DNA of 64,000 bases from Manihot esculenta. Taxonomy: Eukaryota; Streptophyta; Magnoliopsida; Malpighiales; Euphorbiaceae. The position numbers and the translations under genes were made by a program. The notes beneath the pieces are model-generated. The model was not told the DNA's origin. It did not search any database and worked only from the letters and a program-made list of their open reading frames with translations. The stretch lies in NCBI RefSeq assembly GCF_001659605.2, contig NC_035171.2, positions 26,763,825 to 26,827,824 of the forward strand, given 5' to 3'. Below are positions 1-11,685 of the stretch, piece by piece (the first letter of the stretch is position 1; every line of letters starts with the position of its first letter).

Positions 1-961
1 ATTAGGAGAGTAGAACATCTATGGTAGTGTATTTATTGTGTTTTTGTATTGATAAATTTGTTATCGGTTTAAAACATTAATAATTTTTTTCAATTATTTT
101 AAATTTGATATTAAAAAAAATTATAAAAATTATATATTAAAACTTTTTTCTTAATTAAAAATTGAGAATTAAGAGAATAAAACTTGAAATTTTTGAAATT
201 TAATGAGATGCGGTTAATTTGAAATATCAAATATTATAATTTTTAATTAACTCATTAAAATATATTATGTAAAAATCATTAAACTTAGTAAGAATCTTAT
301 ACTTATTAAATAATAGAATATGTAATTAAGGCTGATATTTTCTTATTAATTTTTAAAAAATAAAATCTAAGTATTTAATTGAAATTTATAGCTCACCAGT
401 TAGCGCCATCGTCCCCTCCCCCTCTTCCTTAACTACATTCCCAAATAAGTTTAGTAACCACAGACCAAAACGGTGATTTTTAAATAAATTAGATTCAATT
501 TGATTTCTAGAATTTATAAAAATAAAATCCAACCAGTTAAATTGAAATTTTTTTATTTTAGAATTAAACATAATTAAAATTTAAATTTAAATTGATTTAA
601 TTTGTTTATTTAATAAAAACTAAATATTGTTCAGTCCTATTTTTATGTTATTTTAATAAATTAAAATAATATAATTTTTTGATATAAACATATATATAAT
701 TTGTATATTTTGCAATTATTTATTTTATTTATAAAAATAAATTATCAATTTCAATTAATAAAAAATAATATTAAATCATTTATTTCAAACGCTTATCTAT
801 ATTTTTAAATAAATATTTATTATTTTTATAAAAATTATAAAAAAAGTTAAAAAAATTTAATTTAATTTTTAAATATAATTAATAGCTGATAAATGATCGT
901 GAATAATTAATAATTGATTTTTAATTGTAATAAAAAATATGTTAAATGTTATTTAAAATAT

Positions 962-1000
<39 letters not shown>

Positions 1001-1593
1001 TGTTATTTATTTATTACTAAAAAATATATATATAATTTATTATATAATATAATATTAAAGATATGATTGTATATATTAATATAAATTTTTTTTAATCTAT
1101 CCATATATTTTTATTATATAAAAATAAATAAAAATTATAATTAATATAATTATTTTTATAATATTTATATTTATTTTATAAGTATAAATTATTTATTAAT
1201 GTATATTAAAGTTTATTTTATTATAAAAATTTTATAATTATTAAATATTAAAGGGATAATATAATTTAAATAAATAAATAAATTTTATCACTAATAAGAA
1301 AAAGTTTTAAAGTGAAAGCTGATGAGTAATTGATAGGATATTTAAAAGTTATCGGCTATTAACAAGCTATCAGCCGTCTTTTAAAATAATTTATTATAAA
1401 GGAAAATGTAAATTAAACTCCCAGACAGAAGATTCCTGAAATAATGAGTATGGAGTAGGAAGGAGAATTGCAAAAAAACTATCCAATCAATCAGCAAAGG
1501 AATCAGCTACACAACTTGTGGGACACCCGAATATATACTATAGCATGCGTTGAATTGACAACGCCACCCATCACTTTGACTCTCACAAATTAA
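1..1593. other. AT-rich intergenic spacer
   Basis: No supportable gene. The stretch is extremely AT-rich with short A/T runs and an (AT)n tract at 965-998. A less AT-rich patch at about 390-475 carries a short open frame on the minus strand with no recognisable protein character. From about 1420 base composition becomes more balanced and leads into the promoter-like block described next. Confidence 0.6.
965..998. repeat. (AT)n microsatellite
   Basis: About 17 uninterrupted AT dinucleotides, seen directly. A similar tract lies at 19361-19387 and a shorter one near 14396-14410. Confidence 0.95.
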
Positions 1594-1655
1594 CCAATAG
1601 AAATCCTCTTATAAATACACCAAGTCTCAGACAATCATCCACACCTCTAGAAATG
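1594..1655 (+). promoter_or_regulatory. Orphan promoter-like block (CCAAT, TATA, short leader, ATG)
   Basis: On the plus strand a CCAAT box (1594-1598) is followed by TATAAATA (1610-1617), a C/A-rich leader and an ATG at 1653 that opens only eight codons before a stop in AT-rich sequence. The spacing is that of a normal plant core promoter and the roughly 200 bases upstream are less AT-rich than the surroundings. No coding sequence follows, so this is either the surviving 5' end of a deleted or interrupted gene, a non-coding transcript promoter, or chance. Confidence 0.3.
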
Positions 1656-3727
1656 GGGAAATTATTTATTTACTATTAATTATGATGAAATTTTATATGA
1701 TATTTATCATAATTTATGAATATAATAAAATTATTGTATATGAATCACATTAGTTTGAATTGTATAAATTGAATTTAAATTTTAAAAAAATCCATGTCTT
1801 TAATAAAATTAAATTTTATATATTGTATATAGGTTAATCAGAGCTATTTATATATATTATTAATTAATATATATATGCACGCTCATATATAAATAATTAT
1901 ATATAAATATTATTTTTTATAATTTTACATTTGGCTCAAATTTTAATTAGATATGAAAAGCTGGGGAACAATGTTTTAGAAAACCATAGGTTAATTACTT
2001 ATTATATATATATAATTGACATTAAAATTTAAATTGGAGATTTCAATATTTTTATTAGTATAAACTTGAATTAATAAAATATAAAATATTAGTAAAATAA
2101 ATATACCATGGTTCCGTTCAATTAGTTTTTAGAATAAATTAAACTTGACTCAAATTCAATATTAGTAAAATAAATAAAACAGTTATTTTTTCCCTGTTGC
2201 ATCTCTTTCTTTACTGTGGAAATTAACATTGCAAACTAAGATTGTTTTTCAGTTTTCCAGTTTCTCTACTGCACAGGCTATTGTGCAATTCCTTCAGCTT
2301 GAATTAATAAAATATAAAATAACTTTTTCTAAAAAAAATGAAAAAGAAAAAGAGTATCTTGATGGAATTAATTGTAAGGGAAAATTATAAAAATTTTCTC
2401 CTAGGTAAACTGAGGAAATCCCTAATTAAATATAAGAGCTAATTAAATTATGAAAATTTATTGAATACAATAGTTATAGCATATAACTCACACGAGAATT
2501 ATAGTATCTATGATAAAATCGTTGTAGATATGAGAAGGTGGTATCAAGAAGAAGAAGAAGAGAAGGAGATTAGTGGCTGAATGCTTTAGGCTCAACACCT
2601 CAAAATTCTAATTCCTAATTAACAATTTCTTTAAACCAAAGGTAATTTAATTATAATTTAATTTAATTATATAAATGAAAAAATATAAAAGCCTAATTAA
2701 AGAGAAAATCCCCTATATATGAATGATCAGTATTAAAGAAATTATGGCTCCACCATGTGCCACATGACATTCTCCTATACTCGTCCAAACCAAACATTCC
2801 TTTTTTACACTTCCAAAGCAGATACATTGAAGCCAAGGAATGGTTTCTTTGTTTTCTGCCCTTTTCCCAGTTAATATATATAAATATTTTTCTATGTCAA
2901 AAGGGGAATTCCTCATACCCAGATATGGTCTCTCATTTCTCTGCTCAAATAGCTACTCAAAATTATTTATGCTAAGATCTACAGCAAACAGTAATAAACT
3001 CTCAACTCCATAAGATTTCAAATGCTTCCTTTGAAAACCCAAAATAATGAAAAGGAAATTTTTATTAAAGATGAAATCAGGATAAACAAAACATGGCTAC
3101 GTTCATACTAAAACCTGGTCGGCAAACTAATCAAGCATGCCTAATATTAGATGTGACATGCAAAGTGAAAAAAACTTTATCGAGTTCTTTGTCAACCCGG
3201 TAAAAATCAATGAATACCAACACGCCAAATCTTTCAAATTCATTCAAAACTATGATCAACTATTATTCTTCAAATTCAACATATGAACCCATGACCCGAT
3301 GATCTATTTATGTGAATGGCTGACCCTGCATCACAATTTTCATGAGCTATTTAAATATATGCATGCTTTGTATCAATGGACGATTCCCAGAAAGACAGAT
3401 CGAATCATCACTGATAAAGAAAGTATACAAATATATATATACGATTAGATCTGTCAGACTTTATCTATGTACAACAAAACAAAACTCATTCAAGCAAAAA
3501 GAAAAAAACCCATTTTCTATGAGTTTCTTGCATACAAGCTTACCTTTTTGATTGATCTACACAAGTATACCATATCTATTAAAGGTCGGTTTTTTTTTTT
3601 CTTCTTCTTTTTAGATAGATACTCACCAGTTAATTACCACCCCAAATCTTGATTCATCTCCTCGTCTACACAGCATCTTCTCTATCTTATTCTTGTTTTT
3701 GAATCTTTTATTTTCCAATATATGATA
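1656..3727. other. Intergenic spacer 3' of the HLH gene
   Basis: AT-rich sequence with scattered less biased patches (about 2200-2290, 2740-2960, 3080-3340). Short open frames here have no recognisable protein features. The 100-150 bases just below 3728 are probably the 3' untranslated region of the minus-strand HLH gene. Otherwise I see nothing definable. Confidence 0.5.
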
Positions 3728-4186
3728 TCATTCGGAGCAGTGATCCACTATACTTTTCATCACCTTAACCTGAGTGGCAAGGGATGCCATAAAATGTGCA
3801 GTTTCCTCCAACAACTCACAAACATCCATGGTTTCCCCACCAGGAACCAGCTTTCGAAGCATATCAACCTTGTTCATCTCTGTTGAAACCTTGTTTCTTT
3901 TGATAACCCTTTTCTTCTTAGAAGCCAAGAATCTATTTCTCAAAATCCCATGGACCAAAGCACGGTTTCTTATCTTCAAAAGAAGCGCTCGGCTCCACGC
4001 TCTTCTAGACCCAACAGCACGAGCCATGGAAGAATAAGCAGCAAGCTTTATCCTATGGGTTCTTCTGCGGATTTCCTCATCAGAAGGAGGACCAAGTGTT
4101 GTAGCTCTTCTGATCCTGGAAAGAGAAATGAGAAATCTACGAGCGAACTTGGTCCTTGTTGTAGAATTGTAGTGGATTGAATTCAT
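3728..4186 (-). CDS. IBL1-like: Atypical HLH transcriptional regulator, IBH1 / IBH1-like family
   Basis: Single-exon gene of 152 residues. Residues about 43-67 form the Arg/Ala-rich block typical of the family (motifs AAYSSMARAVGS and AWSRALL). Residues about 103-146 form the C-terminal helix-loop-helix with the signature LRKLVPGG, then LLEETAHFM and QVKVMKSIVD. The classical basic DNA-contact residues are absent, as expected of family members that act by dimerising with DNA-binding bHLH proteins. In Arabidopsis, IBH1 and IBL1 restrain cell elongation downstream of brassinosteroid signalling and are antagonised by PRE-type HLH proteins. Length matches the family (about 150-160) and the product should be nuclear. 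The start at 4186 is the first ATG. Family assignment is firm; IBH1-like 1 rather than IBH1 itself is a judgement from the N-terminus. Confidence 0.88.
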   Translation of the reverse strand: MNSIHYNSTTRTKFARRFLISLSRIRRATTLGPPSDEEIRRRTHRIKLAAYSSMARAVGSRRAWSRALLLKIRNRALVHGILRNRFLASKKKRVIKRNKVSTEMNKVDMLRKLVPGGETMDVCELLEETAHFMASLATQVKVMKSIVDHCSE

Positions 4187-4483
4187 GGCTGGAAGAAGAA
4201 AACGAGAAAGGAAAGGAAACTATATAGCTAGGGTTTGTGTATAAGGTGAATTTTTATCCTGTGATGAATCCTAGGACTAACTAACTCTGACACAAGTCAC
4301 TTTATGGGTATGATGAATAATGGAAGAGGGACAAAATGAGCATTGAAGATTGGAAGTTGGAGATTTTCTTCTGACACAAAGGGGGGGCCTCTTGCTCCTT
4401 GCAAGGACAAAAGGCAAAATTTCATCCCCAGTTAATCACAGCCCCATAATATTATTATTATTCTTATTATTAATGTTATTACA

Positions 4484-5027
4484 AGAGAGAGAGAGAAGAG
4501 AGATTTTTATTTTCTTTCTTCTGGGTTATGGCTAATGTGGAAGAAGAATTGTGAATCATTTAGAGGAGGAACTATGGGGAAGGAATATTTAGATGAGGAT
4601 GGTAGGGATTGAATTTGGACGGCTAGAGAGAATTTTAGACTTTGGAACCAATTTTTTAATAATAAATTGGCATTGTTTTATTTATTTATTAATTTTTATG
4701 GGTTGATTTATTTATTTATTTATGTTTATAGGCTGTGCCCCCACTTGTCCATCTTCATTGGAGAACGTGTCCTTCACGCAATCTCTATTTGCGTGATAAA
4801 AAACATGTAAGATAATGGTTGCTCGTGCTGCACCATTTTGGGAAAGACCTCTTCAAGAGAAATTCGTGTCGTGTTTCTACTTGTCTAAGATTTGCGCGTG
4901 AACAACACGTGCATTAAACACAACAGAAAGGCACTTATTTTATTTTTTAAAAAAATTTTTATAATAAAAATAAAAAATAAAAATCATTGTCAAGGGAATA
5001 GGGTTGGAGAAGTGGGTTGGTGGGACC
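4484..5027 (-). promoter_or_regulatory. Upstream region of the HLH gene with GA tract, G-box and TCP-type site
   Basis: Upstream of the minus-strand HLH gene, a GA tract at 4484-4503 reads as a CT-rich patch in the gene's direction, common around plant transcription starts. A palindromic G-box CACGTG lies at 4906-4911 and GTGGGACC, a match to the class I TCP consensus, at 5020-5027. The block at about 4735-5100 is clearly less AT-rich than its flanks. TATATAG at 4221-4227 is too near the ATG to leave a normal leader and probably lies in the leader. Sites are seen; function is inferred. Confidence 0.35.
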
Positions 5028-5030
5028 CAG

Positions 5031-7319
5031 TCGGGGCCAACCACCACATGAAGGCACATGGTTGAGTTACCCACTTGTCTGATGGAACCTTTTTTTCTCT
5101 TTTCTAATCTTTGATTACTTGCTTATCAATTGATGCTTTATGTTTGTGTTAGGTTTGATCCTTTTTTTATTAACAATCTTACTTGGACTCATAACCCCAT
5201 TCATTTTCCTCTATTTTACAATTCTACCCCTATTAACTTTGTTAATTATGTCCTTCCATGTCTTAATCCAATCATATCAAACCAAATTATATAATATATT
5301 TGAAAGCATGTTTTGATTTATACAGAATTCTTTCTTACACCAAAATCCACAAATGCTTAATTAGTAACAATTTTTTTTATTATTTAATTTAATAAAGTTT
5401 AGATAAGATAAGAAAAAATATTATTTGCTATAAAATTTTTATTAAAAAAATAAATATAATAACTTCTATTTAATTATATAAAATTATGATAATAACTTAC
5501 GCACTTACATATGCTCAGAAACCTAAACAAATATTCAAATTTATTGTATAAATAATTACTTTAATTATTTTATTTGTAATATAAATTATAAAAAATTTGT
5601 AGCATTTTTATATATTATTTTTGTTATTTTAGTTAGAAAGCCATGGAAAATTAATTTCAACATAAAATTTTGCCAAACTTTTAAATTTTTTAGTTTAAAT
5701 ATTCAATTCAATAAAAATTGTAACCCTAAAGTGTAATACATAGATTTTGTTGTTTAAATTACTTATAAATTTAGTAAATAAATCTTAAAATTTAAGATAT
5801 AACTTTGAGAAAAGGATTATTAGAATAAAAAGTTCTAAGTTTTTAAAATGGATAAGATTAAAATATTAGATAATTTTGATTATATCAAATTTTTTAGATG
5901 ATGATTATTAAAATATTAAATAAATAAAAATATATTTTTTCAACAATTGAAAATTTTATAGTTAATTCAATCTGCACTCGTACTTAGCACCCGAGTAAAT
6001 TTGAGAGATCTTAAATTCTACTTCTCTGATTTCTATTTCAAAAAAAAAAAGAGCTAATTCAACTAAATGTATTAAATGTCATTTTCACAATCAGTATTAA
6101 TCACATGAAATTGTTGATTAGAGAGTTAGCATCCCCTGTATAAAAATAATTTGATAATTTTCTTTCTCTATAAAAATAAATTCTCTTTTTTTCAGCAATA
6201 AATTTTTATGTCTTATAGTTAATTACAATTGTTTTAATTTATTTTGATTTTCATTATATAAAATATACAGCATAAAGAAAAATTAAGGTCAAATTAATTG
6301 ACCATATTTAGAATATGAGATCACTACCTTTGTATATATTTTATAATTTCTATCTAATAGTGATAGTAAAATACCTTTCACTAAATATAATAATTATAAA
6401 TTTATTTTTTTAATTTTATTTAAAATTTTAATTTAATTAAATAATTATAGCAATATTTTATTTAAAATAAAATTGTTAAACATTATATTAGTATTTAATA
6501 AAAATTATTAAGAACTTATATTAACATTTAATTTTTAATTATAATCTAAAAAAACAATGAAAAAAAACCTAAAAAATCTTGTTTGAAAATCAATAAAAAT
6601 TAGCATAAAGTATAATTTAAAAATTTTAATGGTAAAATTTTTTATTGCTAAATAAAATTTGTTCGTCACTATAATGTATAGTCAAAACTTTTAGCGTAAG
6701 TTACCTCCTAAATTCTTCAACGATGAAACTTTTGTTGCAAATAATTTTTTAGTAACTAATGTTTTATTTTATAATTTAAATTTATAAAAAAGTTATTTTC
6801 TAATATTATTATTTTAGTATTTTAAAATAATTCTAACATATTAATTTTTATGTATAACAATTAAAATTCTAATATTGTTAAAAAATATGAAAATGGAGAA
6901 GGATTAATATTTTTTAATAGAAATAAAAATTTAAAAATAATAATATTTTGTTTATATTAAAAATAATTATAAATAAAATAATTGATAATAAGAAATTTGT
7001 CATATCTTTTAAATTATAAATAAGTATCGTAACTGAAATAGAGTTGTGTTGTGATTGGTTAATCTGTAGGAAAGAAAATGTGAGGTGGTTGGCGTTTGTG
7101 CCAGTCAATCCGACACTCAAGTCAGTAAACTGGAGAAAAGATCGAGTGTAATAAATTATTTAGAACTCAAGAATAGTTGTATAAAAATATTTATCTTGAT
7201 CTCTGTCTTCATTAGTTTTTATATTGTAAAAAGATAGAGTTGGTTATCAAATCTCTTGGAAATCTGATTGGTATCAACTAGTAGATAAGAGATTATATCT
7301 TATGACCTTAATATTAGAT
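5031..7319. other. AT-rich intergenic spacer
   Basis: Low-complexity AT-rich sequence without supportable coding regions. A less biased patch at about 5030-5260 is the distal upstream flank of the HLH gene. About 7020-7310 becomes less AT-rich next to the LTR-like repeat. Confidence 0.5.
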
Positions 7320-9177
7320 TGTTGCAGTGGAAAATAAAATAATTTTAAGCCATAAGAACAAACAAGAGTTGATGCATGCAATAATGACATTAAAGGTGCA
7401 AGAGTTATCTTTGCTGAATTTTATGGAAGACTAGACCAAAACGAAATAAATCAAAATCACCTTTTTTTTTTTTTTTTTTAATCTCATCTCCAGCAGCGGT
7501 GCAAGAGTTATCTTTGCTGAATTTTATGGAAGACTAGACCAAAACGAAATAAATCAAAATCACCTTTTTTTTTTTTTTAATCTCATCTCCAGCAGCAAAA
7601 CGTGACCAAAGGACTGCCAAATAGCAACTCTCTTCTACAATTTCATACACTGAAATTTTCGGTAAAGGAAGTGTGCTAGCACCTTGAATGTTTTCCTCTT
7701 TCTTTCGAGTTTTGTGAATTTGGCTTAGATAAAGGATTGGAGATCTGATCTCATTCAATCCTTGAAATATTTAGTGCCAAAAACTTAAAAGTAAGTAGGA
7801 GAGAAATCTCTTCTTTTTCTCTAAGAGGTTCAGCCAAAGAGAAGAGGTGGAAGAAGCTTGCTCTTCTTTCTCATTTTTCTCACTTATATATAGCCACATC
7901 TTCAGAGTTCTATTAGGGTTTTATTTTCCTCTATTTTAGGCACTCTAATTCGACTAAGGGAGTGAAAAACCTAGAGAGAAAGTTTTTTATTTAATTTGAA
8001 TTGAAATCCAATTAGATATTGGTATTTAATTCAAAATAAATTTTCTTAAAACAAGCTCTAATCCTATTAGAACTCTCTTTCTTTTACTAATTGATTAAAC
8101 TTTTTAAATAACTAATTATATAAGACCTTAAATCAAATTAAGTAGGCCTAGGAATGTGTGCCAAAATTCGCATGTGCCCATTGATAATATTTTAAATAAA
8201 ACACTTATTAATAGCCCAATAAAGAAAAGACCAAAGTACCATGTGTCCAAATTTCATCATGTGCGATCCTATAAGACCATTCAATGTTGACAATGGATTT
8301 TTAAGCTCCATAAATTATAATTGGTCTCTATCAAGATATTGTAATTATCCAAATTGAATAGTTATGAATTTGCTCAGAAAATCACCCTACTAGTGAACTA
8401 GTATAATCCTTTACCATAAGATATCATAATTTGCATAAGGCATAGAATAAGTCATCCTTACTCATTGCTAAATTATTTTTTTTACCTATTAGTGATATTA
8501 AATCAATCAAATTAATGATAACTCTTATCATACAACTTGGGTGTGACCACGCTCTTCTCAGTTTCACTAGTCAAGTAACCAATGATATTTTCTCTTTCTT
8601 CGAGAGAGGCAATCCCTTCACTTCTCTCATGTTGCTGAGTACGAATCGTGGCATACCCAATCATACTCATACTTGCCAACCCTTTTACGAGCGCGTTAGG
8701 TGTAAGTTTAAAGCATACAAGGACTCATTTAGGCATCCATAGAGATTTTTAGTCTAAGGACTTCTAGTACAAGTATCACTAGAGAGACGCTTATGATTGT
8801 CAACCATGTAGTGTTCATGTAAGTGGATCATTTTCAAATACAACGTTCTTAACTTGTATTTATGTTCTCTGATTGATATCCAATATCCTATGACCTGTAA
8901 AACATGATCATCTCATAGAGATCATACTAATCTTAGCTCAATGTCACTTCTATGGCAATGATTGACTAAGAAAGTTTAGAATGTTGTTCTTTAAAGTTTC
9001 AAGATTTTACTACCGAGTTCCTCACACTTGATAACTTAAATAGACTCAATATTCAAGGATGTTTTATCAATTTAATATGTACAGTAATAAATAAAGTGAC
9101 AAAATAAATGTCTCATCTTTATTTATTATAGATAAAATGTCTTCACAATGTACATGAGACTAAGGCTTACACTAACA
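7320..9177 (-). mobile_element. Long LTR-like repeat (solo or truncated LTR), minus orientation
   Basis: Read on the minus strand the block begins TGTTAGTG at 9177 and can end in CAACA at 7320, giving TG...CA ends. It contains a TATATATAG promoter motif near 7885-7895 on the plus-strand text, followed in the minus direction by pyrimidine/purine-rich leader sequence. There is no long open frame. Its layout resembles the solo LTR at 24041-25642, which also begins TGTTAGT. I could not find a matching 5-bp target duplication, so boundaries are approximate. Confidence 0.45.
7395..7596. repeat. Tandem duplication, 103-bp unit
   Basis: Copy one spans 7395-7497 and copy two 7498-7596. They are identical by eye except for the length of an internal T run. 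The near identity implies a recent duplication inside the old LTR-like repeat. Confidence 0.9.
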
Positions 9178-9204
9178 ATGGAGATCTGCTGGATTGTGTT
9201 CTCT

Positions 9205-9395
9205 AACAATAACTTTCTGTGAAGTCTCGTCCCACTAAAGATAGGGCGAGTCTTAGTAAAGAACCGAGAACTACAATGTTTGGGACCTCCTTTCTATGGG
9301 TAGGACCGCATATTAGACCTTTGCCACATGGTCCTGTTTTATGGTGACAGCTCATTACTGACTTTAGCCGATTTTTGTGTTACATCAGAGGCCCC
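9205..9395 (-). repeat. Tat-type LTR fragment (left end of decayed element)
   Basis: The reverse complement aligns by eye with the blocks at 13555-13695 and 16310-16480: shared tracts include AGACTTCACA/AGTCTTCACA, the GAAAGGAG core and the CATGTG/GATAAAGG-like segment. Its position left of the minus-strand pol remnant fits a 3' LTR. The stretch 9396-9700 holds a CT-rich region with TATAAAAA near 9569 on the plus strand and no clear coding sequence. Confidence 0.5.
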
Positions 9396-9699
9396 TCAGT
9401 TGGTTTTCAATTCTTCAAATTCGAAAGTTATAATTGTCTTCACGATCTTAGGCATGTGGCAAATCTAGATTGGCTTTCCACATTCACGTCGCTTTTCCTG
9501 TCTTGATCATAGATGATGATTGCCTTGTTCCTCGAGTTGCATTCAAAACCTGCCGTCGAAACCATCATATAAAAACCCTTCTTCTTCTCCAATTCCCACT
9601 TTTACTCACAACTAATCTCTGCACTATAGAAAAGTCTCGACCACTCATCTTCTTCATTCCCACACCTCTTTACACAAGGCAATTCATACTTTTATAAAA

Positions 9700-10480
9700 T
9701 GAATAGGGATTCTTCTTCTTCCTCCTCCTCTTTCTCTTGTGGAAGTTCAACCTGGTGCGAACCAGCTGAACTTTGATCAAATCAGTAAATCGAATGGTTT
9801 GAATGTGATTTTTTGAGACTCCACTGTTGAATATTATGGATATCTTATTACTGTAAACCGCCATTCTAATTGTAGCCTGTTCTCGTAAAAATTTGGCTTG
9901 ATCTAAGTTGAATTGCATTTCTTCAGGGTTTCCTGAAGTTTCAGAGTTTCCTGAAGTTTCAGGGTGTTGTGTCCTAAAACTGCTTACTTAGACTTCCACG
10001 GAGATTACTGCCTAGGCCTCATATACAAGAGAGAAAGAGATTTTTCTTGTGGCTATTCTCAGGGTCATTCTGTATGCCCAAAGTATGTAAGGCAATTTGT
10101 TATGTCAGTTATCTTTGGCTTTATTGAGTCTTTTCTTTAACTCTTATAGGATAGTTTTGTTTGTAACCTCAGTCATTTCATTAGTTTGAGGATGATAGAC
10201 CGAATTGAATCTTAAGTCAATCTCCCATTTTCTATAGAAATCTATAAATTTAGAACTCACAAACTGAGTCCCATTGTTAGTGATTACTACCTTTGGGATT
10301 TCAAATCGGGTGAAGATGTTCTTGCTGATGAAAAAAATCGTCTGTTGGGTGGTAATGGATTGAACTGCCTCAGTCTTAGCCCACTTGCTAGAACGATCAA
10401 ATTTCATCGACTCAATTTTTTTTGGGAAAAGGGCAAAGATGTCTAGCCCCTCATTAAAGGAAATGTCAGGGGCTTTCAAT
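9700..10480 (-). pseudogene. Integrase core and C-terminus of a decayed Tat-type Gypsy element
   Basis: Minus-strand frames carry the integrase core: LDIFALFP (degenerate first-Asp region), KWAKTEAV, FEIPKVVITNNGTQF (the second catalytic Asp is replaced by Asn, TNNG) and YHPQTNEMTEVTN (catalytic Glu region). Further left, 9720-9918 encodes the integrase C-terminal segment (LREQATIRMAVY). Stops and frame changes are present, so it cannot encode an active enzyme. The N-terminal zinc-binding part lies at 11686-11960, separated by the inserted Mutator-like element. Confidence 0.8.
10472..10480. repeat. MULE target-site duplication, left copy
   Basis: GCTTTCAAT, identical to 11677-11685. Confidence 0.9.
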
Positions 10481-10662
10481 GAGCATTTTTTCGATTCATG
10501 CACGATTTAAAAAATAATTATCAGTTCATGCAGAATCCGAAAATATTTTCGGATTCTGTTTGTCAACGGAGCGTGTTCGACAGTCATACTGTCGAACACG
10601 CTAGTTCGACACTTATAGTGTCGAACAATGGGGAGTTCGACATCATGGGTGTCGAATTGCCA
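10481..10662 (+). repeat. MULE terminal inverted repeat, left
   Basis: Matches the reverse complement of 11495-11676 with only a handful of mismatches. It contains nested dyads: a perfect 28-bp palindrome at 10531-10558, a hairpin with 14-bp arms and 3-nt loop at 10571-10601, one with 10-bp arms at 10604-10626 and one with 7-bp arms at 10636-10656. The last three share the core TTCGACA/TGTCGAA. Confidence 0.9.
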
Positions 10663-11494
10663 TGTGGCGTGTCTGATGTGGTGTGTTCGACATCCAAAGT
10701 GCCGAACAGCCTATAAAGTGGACATGTGGACATGTCCTTGCATGCATGACATGTCTTATGCATGCAAAGGGTGCCTTACATGCATGACATGTGTCATGCA
10801 TGCAAGGCACTTTTCAGGAGACCCATGTGGTACTGTGCATGCAAGTCACTTTGAATGTCGAATGGGGCGCTGTGCATGCAGGTCATTTTGGGTGGAGTGC
10901 CTGCATGCATGAAACATGTTATGCATAAGGGGTGCCTTGCATGCATGACATGTGTTCATGCATGCAAGCCACTGTCTGGGTAAAGGAGACCCACGCACAG
11001 CTACGCGGGGAGGAGACTTTAAGTCTCCTTCCATACACCATCTTTCTGCTTTCATCTTCTCATTCTCTATTTTATCTCTCAAATTTTTTCTTCTCAGCAT
11101 TTTCTTCTTCAAAATTTTTTAGTATTTTTTTTTCCAAATTTCTTCAGCAATTTCTTCTCCCTTTCCAGCTTCTTCCTCAACAGATTTCCTTCTTCACCTT
11201 TCAACATTTCCATTATCATCAGGTTCTTTTTTTACTTAAATTTATTTTTAAATATAGATATTTTTTTATATATAAAAATAAAATTATAAAATATAATTTT
11301 ATATATAAATATAATTTTAATTATTATATGTATTAAAAATTTAAGTATAATATTTTTTTATTTTTAAAATTTAATTATGTAAATACTAAATGGTAATAAT
11401 AATAATTTTTCAAATTTCTGTTCATGCCACTGGATCGGCCAGGGAGCAGTGAACAGTTTGTTCGACACCATGGGTGCCGAAGAAGCTGATGAAC

Positions 11495-11676
11495 TGGCAG
11501 TTCGACACTCATGGTGTCGAACTCCCCATTGTTCGACACTATGAGTGTCGAACTAGCGTGTTCGACAGTATGACTGTCGAACACGCTCCGTTGACACACA
11601 GAATCCGAAAATATTTTCGGATTCTACATGAACTGATAATTATTTTTTAAATTGTGCATGAATCGAAAAAATGCTC
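11495..11676 (-). repeat. MULE terminal inverted repeat, right
   Basis: Inverted partner of 10481-10662 with the same chain of hairpins. A further TTCGACA-type dyad lies just inside at 11459-11481. Confidence 0.9.
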
Positions 11677-11685
11677 GCTTTCAAT
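11677..11685. repeat. MULE target-site duplication, right copy
   Basis: GCTTTCAAT, identical to 10472-10480. Confidence 0.9.

Larger units (their letters stand above)
10481..11676. mobile_element. Non-autonomous Mutator-like element (MULE) with long inverted repeats
   Basis: 1196 bp bounded by inverted repeats of about 182 bp starting GAGCATTTTTTCG on each strand. GCTTTCAAT is directly repeated immediately outside (10472-10480 and 11677-11685). A 9-bp duplication with long inverted repeats starting with G is diagnostic of Mutator-like elements. The insertion splits an old integrase between its zinc-binding domain and core; removing the element and one 9-bp copy joins the two in one reading frame. 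No transposase is encoded, so it must have been moved in trans. The interior (about 10663-11494) has a TATA-like CTATAAAG at 10711-10718, repeated CATGCATG motifs and a pyrimidine-rich tract at 11030-11230. Confidence 0.88.

Noticed and set aside
3774..4180. Plus-strand open frames of 76-87 codons opposite the HLH gene
   Set aside because: They are shadows of the minus-strand HLH coding sequence.
4221..4227. TATATAG as TATA box of the HLH gene
   Set aside because: It lies only about 35 bases from the ATG, leaving practically no leader; the true start is likely further upstream.
9698..9775. Short plus-strand frame with a poly-Ser start after a TATA-like motif, considered as a start of another antisense extra gene
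   Set aside because: The opposite strand encodes the integrase C-terminus here, so the Ser run is a shadow of a Lys/Arg-rich segment; no continuation is found.
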